A DNA stretch of 64,000 nt from NCBI RefSeq assembly GCF_003024805.1, contig NZ_PUEC01000017.1, positions 1-64,000 of the forward strand. The letters are read 5' to 3'. Under the pieces are notes generated by a model. That model searched no databases and was not told where the DNA came from. It saw only the letters and a program-made list of their open reading frames with translations. Positions 61,147 through 64,000 of this stretch are shown here, piece by piece. Origin of the DNA: Duncaniella muris (GTDB lineage Bacteria; Bacteroidota; Bacteroidia; Bacteroidales; Muribaculaceae). Position numbers and translations under genes: made by a program. How positions within the stretch are numbered: the stretch's first letter is position 1; each line of letters starts with the position of its first letter.

Positions 61147-61873
61147 TGTAAAGCAAAATTCTGTTTAAACCTTTGCTGGCGAGATGTTCGTCTGGGAGAA
61201 CATCGAAGTCGCACAGAGAAGCGAGATGATGGCCACAGCCTCCGCCGAGCACTATCACGGTGTCTTTCGGCAGGCGGCTGCGATAATATCCTATTGATGC
61301 TACGACGCTGTAGACAGCACCGAGCGTTATGGCCTCAACGGTGTCGCGGCCTATCACCTTGTCGCGCAGCTCCGGCATGTGTTCCGGAAACGGCACGAGG
61401 GGCAGGCGTGCGGTGAACTGGTTGAGGGCTTTGAATTCCATGTTGATGCCGGGGGCTATGTTGCCGCCGCGGTAGGTGCCGGTGGAGTCTACGTAGTCGT
61501 AGGTCACGGCGGTGCCGGCGTCGACCACGAGGATGTCGCGTCCGGGAAAATCGCTCCAGGCTCCTACGGCCGATGCTATGCGGTCAACTCCGAGTGTCTG
61601 CGGAGTCGCATAGTCGAGTTTGATGGGCAGAGGGGTGGAGGGTGACAGGCGGTAGACACAGCGCGCCAGATGGCTGAGTTTGTTGATGACAGGGCCGTTG
61701 TTCTGAACCACAGAACAATAGATGGCCCCTTTGAGGCGGCGCCCACCTACGAATTCTTCGACGGACGAGGGTGTGAGACGTGTGTCGATGACGGTGTCAA
61801 CGAGCTCTTTATCCTCCCAGAGCGAGATCTTCGCTTCGGTGTTGCCTTGATCAATTGTCAGATATTGCGACAT
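61136..61873 (-). CDS. coaX: type III pantothenate kinase
   Basis: CoaX phosphorylates pantothenate in CoA synthesis. The start YLTIDQGNTEAKISLWE carries the phosphate-binding DxGNTxxK motif; LGVDRIASAVGAW and VDAGTAVTYDYV with RGGNIAPGI are the other conserved motifs. At 245 residues it is typical. It is the first gene of a pair with the barrel gene (11-base overlap). Promoter at 61905. Confidence 0.94.
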   Translation of the reverse strand: MSQYLTIDQGNTEAKISLWEDKELVDTVIDTRLTPSSVEEFVGGRRLKGAIYCSVVQNNGPVINKLSHLARCVYRLSPSTPLPIKLDYATPQTLGVDRIASAVGAWSDFPGRDILVVDAGTAVTYDYVDSTGTYRGGNIAPGINMEFKALNQFTARLPLVPFPEHMPELRDKVIGRDTVEAITLGAVYSVVASIGYYRSRLPKDTVIVLGGGCGHHLASLCDFDVLPDEHLASKGLNRILLYNEN

Positions 61874-61904
61874 TCAGTGACGGTGGCTTTTTCTATTTGC
61901 GTGG

Positions 61905-61912
61905 CAAAATTA
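61905..61912 (-). promoter_or_regulatory. -7 box for coaX
   Basis: On the minus strand TAATTTTG (plus CAAAATTA) lies 31 bases before the coaX ATG. No matching -33 TTTG is clear. Confidence 0.45.
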
Positions 61913-61994
61913 CTAATAATGTGGCAATTTCACGGCCATCATACGGCTATTTTTGCACTTGCCTTCTTCCGGAGTGCCGGATAAGGCGGGTGTT

Positions 61995-62357
61995 TTAACG
62001 TTTATTATCAGCTTTCTGCCTTGGAATCATGACGGATGTGTAGATGGTCAGCAGTCCGCCGGCGAGAGTGAAGGCCAGCCAGTCTGTCTTTCCGGCTGAC
62101 GGTATGAACATGAAGACTGCCCCGGCAAGGAAAATCAGGGCAGTCCAGACTTCCACCCGTATGAGGCGGCGCAGACGCAGGGGGGCGTCCTTGACTTTCG
62201 GGGCCACAAAGCGTCCGGCAAGCAGTATGAGAGAGCCTGCGGCGTAGAGATAGCGTCCCCACTGGGTGGCCATGTGGAGAAGGGGGAAGAGTGCGGCTGC
62301 CATGATGGCGAGGAGCCCGGCAGTGACCATTATGTTGGAGGCTGATGTTCTGTCCAT
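61995..62357 (-). CDS. small four-helix membrane protein of unknown function
   Basis: The 120-residue protein has four hydrophobic stretches (about 9-25, 34-50, 72-87 and 93-110) and Arg/Lys-rich turns (KVKDAPLRLRRLIRVE), as in small integral membrane proteins. I do not recognise a family. It lies 55 bases downstream of the DivIC gene on the same strand and may be cotranscribed. The basic end PRQKADNKR suggests a cytoplasmic C-terminus. Confidence 0.7.
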   Translation of the reverse strand: MDRTSASNIMVTAGLLAIMAAALFPLLHMATQWGRYLYAAGSLILLAGRFVAPKVKDAPLRLRRLIRVEVWTALIFLAGAVFMFIPSAGKTDWLAFTLAGGLLTIYTSVMIPRQKADNKR

Positions 62358-62411
62358 TAGCTGAATTGATGAGTTGTGTGGGAGGTTGGTGTGGGTGAGA
62401 GAGGAGGGGGG

Positions 62412-62702
62412 TTATTCGAAGATATAGACATCTTCATCGGGGTGCTGCATGTGGTATTGCTCGCGGACTATGCGCTCCATTGTCTCTTTGTCGGTGTCAA
62501 GGGAGTGGTTGAGGTCGCGGTAATAGTTGAGGGTGTCAGTAGCTTCGCTGATGCTGGCTTCGAGTTCGGTGATGCGGCGTTCCTGCTCTACCGTGCGCAG
62601 CAGGGAGTTTTCATTGAAGAAGAGCACGAGAGAGCCTATCACCAGTGAGGCGAGAAGTGTCAGAGAGAGATAACGTTTGCACCAGGCGTAGAAATTGCTC
62701 AT
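62412..62702 (-). CDS. septum formation initiator, FtsB/DivIC-like
   Basis: The 96-residue protein has one membrane helix (about 12-30, LSLTLLASLVIGSLVLFF) and then a coiled coil (LLRTVEQERRITELEASISEATDTLNYY), followed by a MERIVREQYHMQHPDEDVYIFE tail. This is the FtsB/DivIC layout in the division protein complex. The family is short and weakly conserved, so FtsB versus DivIC cannot be settled from the sequence. Confidence 0.85.
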   Translation of the reverse strand: MSNFYAWCKRYLSLTLLASLVIGSLVLFFNENSLLRTVEQERRITELEASISEATDTLNYYRDLNHSLDTDKETMERIVREQYHMQHPDEDVYIFE

Positions 62703-62744
62703 GTCAAAAAGTAAAGTGTGATGAGAGACTGGAGTTTCCGCATG

Positions 62745-63641
62745 TCAGGCTGATGCGGTTACGGTAATCACAAAGCCTGCGGCATAGATGAGCATCAGCA
62801 CCGCGGTCATGCCTAAGAGCGGGTTGAGCCGGGCACCGCTGAGATGCGTGAGTCTGAAATAGAGTACGGTGTGGCCGCAGAGGTAGAGGGCCGGGACTAT
62901 CCACCAGCCGGGACCGGCTGCAAGCCAGGGCGGCAGGGTAAGGATCAGGGCCAGAATGCCGTTGGCGAGATAGATGGCTGACATGGCGCGGAGGCCGAGG
63001 CGCACGGCAAGAGTGCGCTTGCCTACCGCACGGTCATCCTCTATGTCGCGGTAGTTGTTGACTATCAGTACGTTTGCGCCCATCAGTCCGATTCCGGCCG
63101 CTGCGGCTGCCAGCCACCATCCGAACGGACCGCCCATGAGCATGTAAGTCAGGGTGACGGGGATGATGCCGAAGAAACAGATTACCGCCACCTCTCCGAA
63201 TCCGTGGTGGGAGAGCGGGTAAGGTCCGGCGCTGTAGGCCATGACACCGAGAGCCGTGGCGATGCCCACGAGATACATCCACCAGCTGCCGTAGAGCCAT
63301 ACGAGTATGCAGCCCGCAAGGCAGGCGCAGGCAAGCGTGGCGAATGTGGCCCGCTTCATGGCTCCGGGAGTGATGTCGCCTTCGGTGACTCCGCGGCGCG
63401 GACCCTGACGGCCTGCGCGGTCAAGGCCGCCCTTGAAATCATAATATTCGTTGGCGAAATTCGATGCTATCTGGGCCAGGAGTGCAAAGAGCAGGCAGAG
63501 CAGCGCGGGGACAAGACTGAAACGCCATGAGAGGAGTCCGAGTCCGGCGGCATAGATCACCCCGGCGAGCGACACCGGGAGTGTGCGCAGGCGCATGGCT
63601 TCGATCCAGCAGGCGGTTTTTGATCTCTTGGTCGCGCTCAT
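62745..63641 (-). CDS. menA: 1,4-dihydroxy-2-naphthoate polyprenyltransferase
   Basis: MenA joins a polyprenyl chain to dihydroxynaphthoate in menaquinone synthesis. The protein has about eight membrane segments and the aspartate motifs NEYYDFKGGLD (prenyl diphosphate/Mg site) and NNYRDIEDDRAVGKRTLAVRLG (second Asp site), both intact. At 298 residues it is normal. It starts 28 bases downstream of the HIT gene on the minus strand and may share an mRNA with it. Confidence 0.93.
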   Translation of the reverse strand: MSATKRSKTACWIEAMRLRTLPVSLAGVIYAAGLGLLSWRFSLVPALLCLLFALLAQIASNFANEYYDFKGGLDRAGRQGPRRGVTEGDITPGAMKRATFATLACACLAGCILVWLYGSWWMYLVGIATALGVMAYSAGPYPLSHHGFGEVAVICFFGIIPVTLTYMLMGGPFGWWLAAAAAGIGLMGANVLIVNNYRDIEDDRAVGKRTLAVRLGLRAMSAIYLANGILALILTLPPWLAAGPGWWIVPALYLCGHTVLYFRLTHLSGARLNPLLGMTAVLMLIYAAGFVITVTASA

Positions 63642-63669
63642 CTGTAGCAGGTCTGTCTGTGGTTCCGGG

Positions 63670-64000
63670 TTAAGCGTTGAGTTCGTCGAATTTTGCTGCG
63701 ATTGCTTTTGCGATTGCTTCCATTTCCTCTGCCGGGAGCTCCACTTTATGGCTGAAGTCCATATCGGCCTCGGTGTTGATAGGAATAAGGTGGATATGGG
63801 TGTGGGGCACTTCCAGACCTATGACGGCCACGCCGACGCGCTTGCAGGGGACTGCCTCGCGGATGGCTTCGGCCACTCGCTTGGCAAACAGAGTCAGAGC
63901 CTGGTAGTCATCGTCGGAGAGATGGAATATGTAGTCGTCTTCCTTTCGGGGAATCACAAGCACATGTCCGGGTGCCACGGGGTTGATGTCAAGAAATGCA
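63670..64000 (-). CDS. HIT family protein (5' end beyond the window)
   Basis: The HIT family includes nucleotide hydrolases and transferases. HTHIHLIPI near residue 80 is the HxHxHxx motif with the catalytic His. The frame continues to the window edge: the start VAPGHVLVIPRKEDDY is preceded in frame by FLDINP, matching HIT proteins at about residue 35, so at least 30 N-terminal residues are missing. A short GTG-started version at 63978 would be an artefact of the edge. Confidence 0.85.
   Translation of the reverse strand, partial: AFLDINPVAPGHVLVIPRKEDDYIFHLSDDDYQALTLFAKRVAEAIREAVPCKRVGVAVIGLEVPHTHIHLIPINTEADMDFSHKVELPAEEMEAIAKAIAAKFDELNA

Noticed and set aside
63670-63978. A complete 102-residue HIT protein starting at GTG 63978.
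   Set aside because: The frame continues upstream as FLDINP before the GTG, as in other HIT proteins, so the start lies beyond the window.

Overview
The window reads as chromosomal DNA of a member of the Bacteroidales, most likely a GC-rich gut lineage such as Muribaculaceae. The evidence is a SusC/SusD pair, two proteins with type IX secretion (T9SS) C-terminal signals, gliding-type genes gldH and gldE, a histone H1-like Hc1 protein, myo-inositol-phosphate synthase, KorAB, and promoters of the Bacteroidetes form (TTTG, about 20 bases, TAnnTTTG) with few Shine-Dalgarno sequences. The family is an inference. Most genes are GC-rich and use GC-ending codons; an AT-richer patch lies at about 18.5-21.6 kb.

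Layout. 0.1-4.5 kb: the end of a phage-derived block, an 825-residue protein of unknown function and a terminase large subunit. 4.6-15 kb: hc1, an M16 protease, rimP-nusA-infB, folK, a flippase and a glycosyltransferase. 14.8-15.4 kb: non-coding, two inverted copies of a three-hairpin repeat. 15.4-18.5 kb: hpf and xerC, then padR-pspC with a visible operator. 18.6-24.2 kb: pncB and a CorC-like gene bordered by copies of a second repeat family, then dapA, an M23 peptidase and ndk. 24.4-31.9 kb: two identical tRNA-Val genes, a DPM1-like glycosyltransferase, pyrC, korAB and a stand-alone inositol-phosphate synthase. 32-33.4 kb: a phage-type amidase, a tiny membrane protein and more three-hairpin repeats. 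33.4-37.7 kb: gldH, ricT, rny, a probable 6S RNA, zapA and a coiled-coil partner. 37.8-48.4 kb: a pectin-type polysaccharide utilisation locus (pectate lyase, secreted protein, SusD, SusC) whose upstream region carries inverted 16-bp sites around a promoter. 48.4-64 kb: mostly minus-strand housekeeping genes (TPR protein, rsmE, nucleoside transporter, bifunctional nuclease, mnmA, DoxX, thioredoxin-like protein, gldE, lptC, an outer membrane barrel, coaX, divIC, menA, HIT protein) with xseA and a helical protein on the plus strand.

How the genes work together. Translation and transcription genes share one promoter at 6.43 kb. SusC and SusD should import pectin fragments released by the secreted lyase, and the lyase and its neighbour carry T9SS signals. 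GldE, LptC and the barrel protein fit cell-envelope biogenesis.

The items most worth a second look are the putative invertible (phase-variable) promoter in front of susC (48077-48268), the three-hairpin interspersed repeats, the AAGAGGGTGTTTCATAACAA repeat family that flanks the AT-richer patch, the PadR operator that overlaps its own promoter, and the orphan terminase pair.
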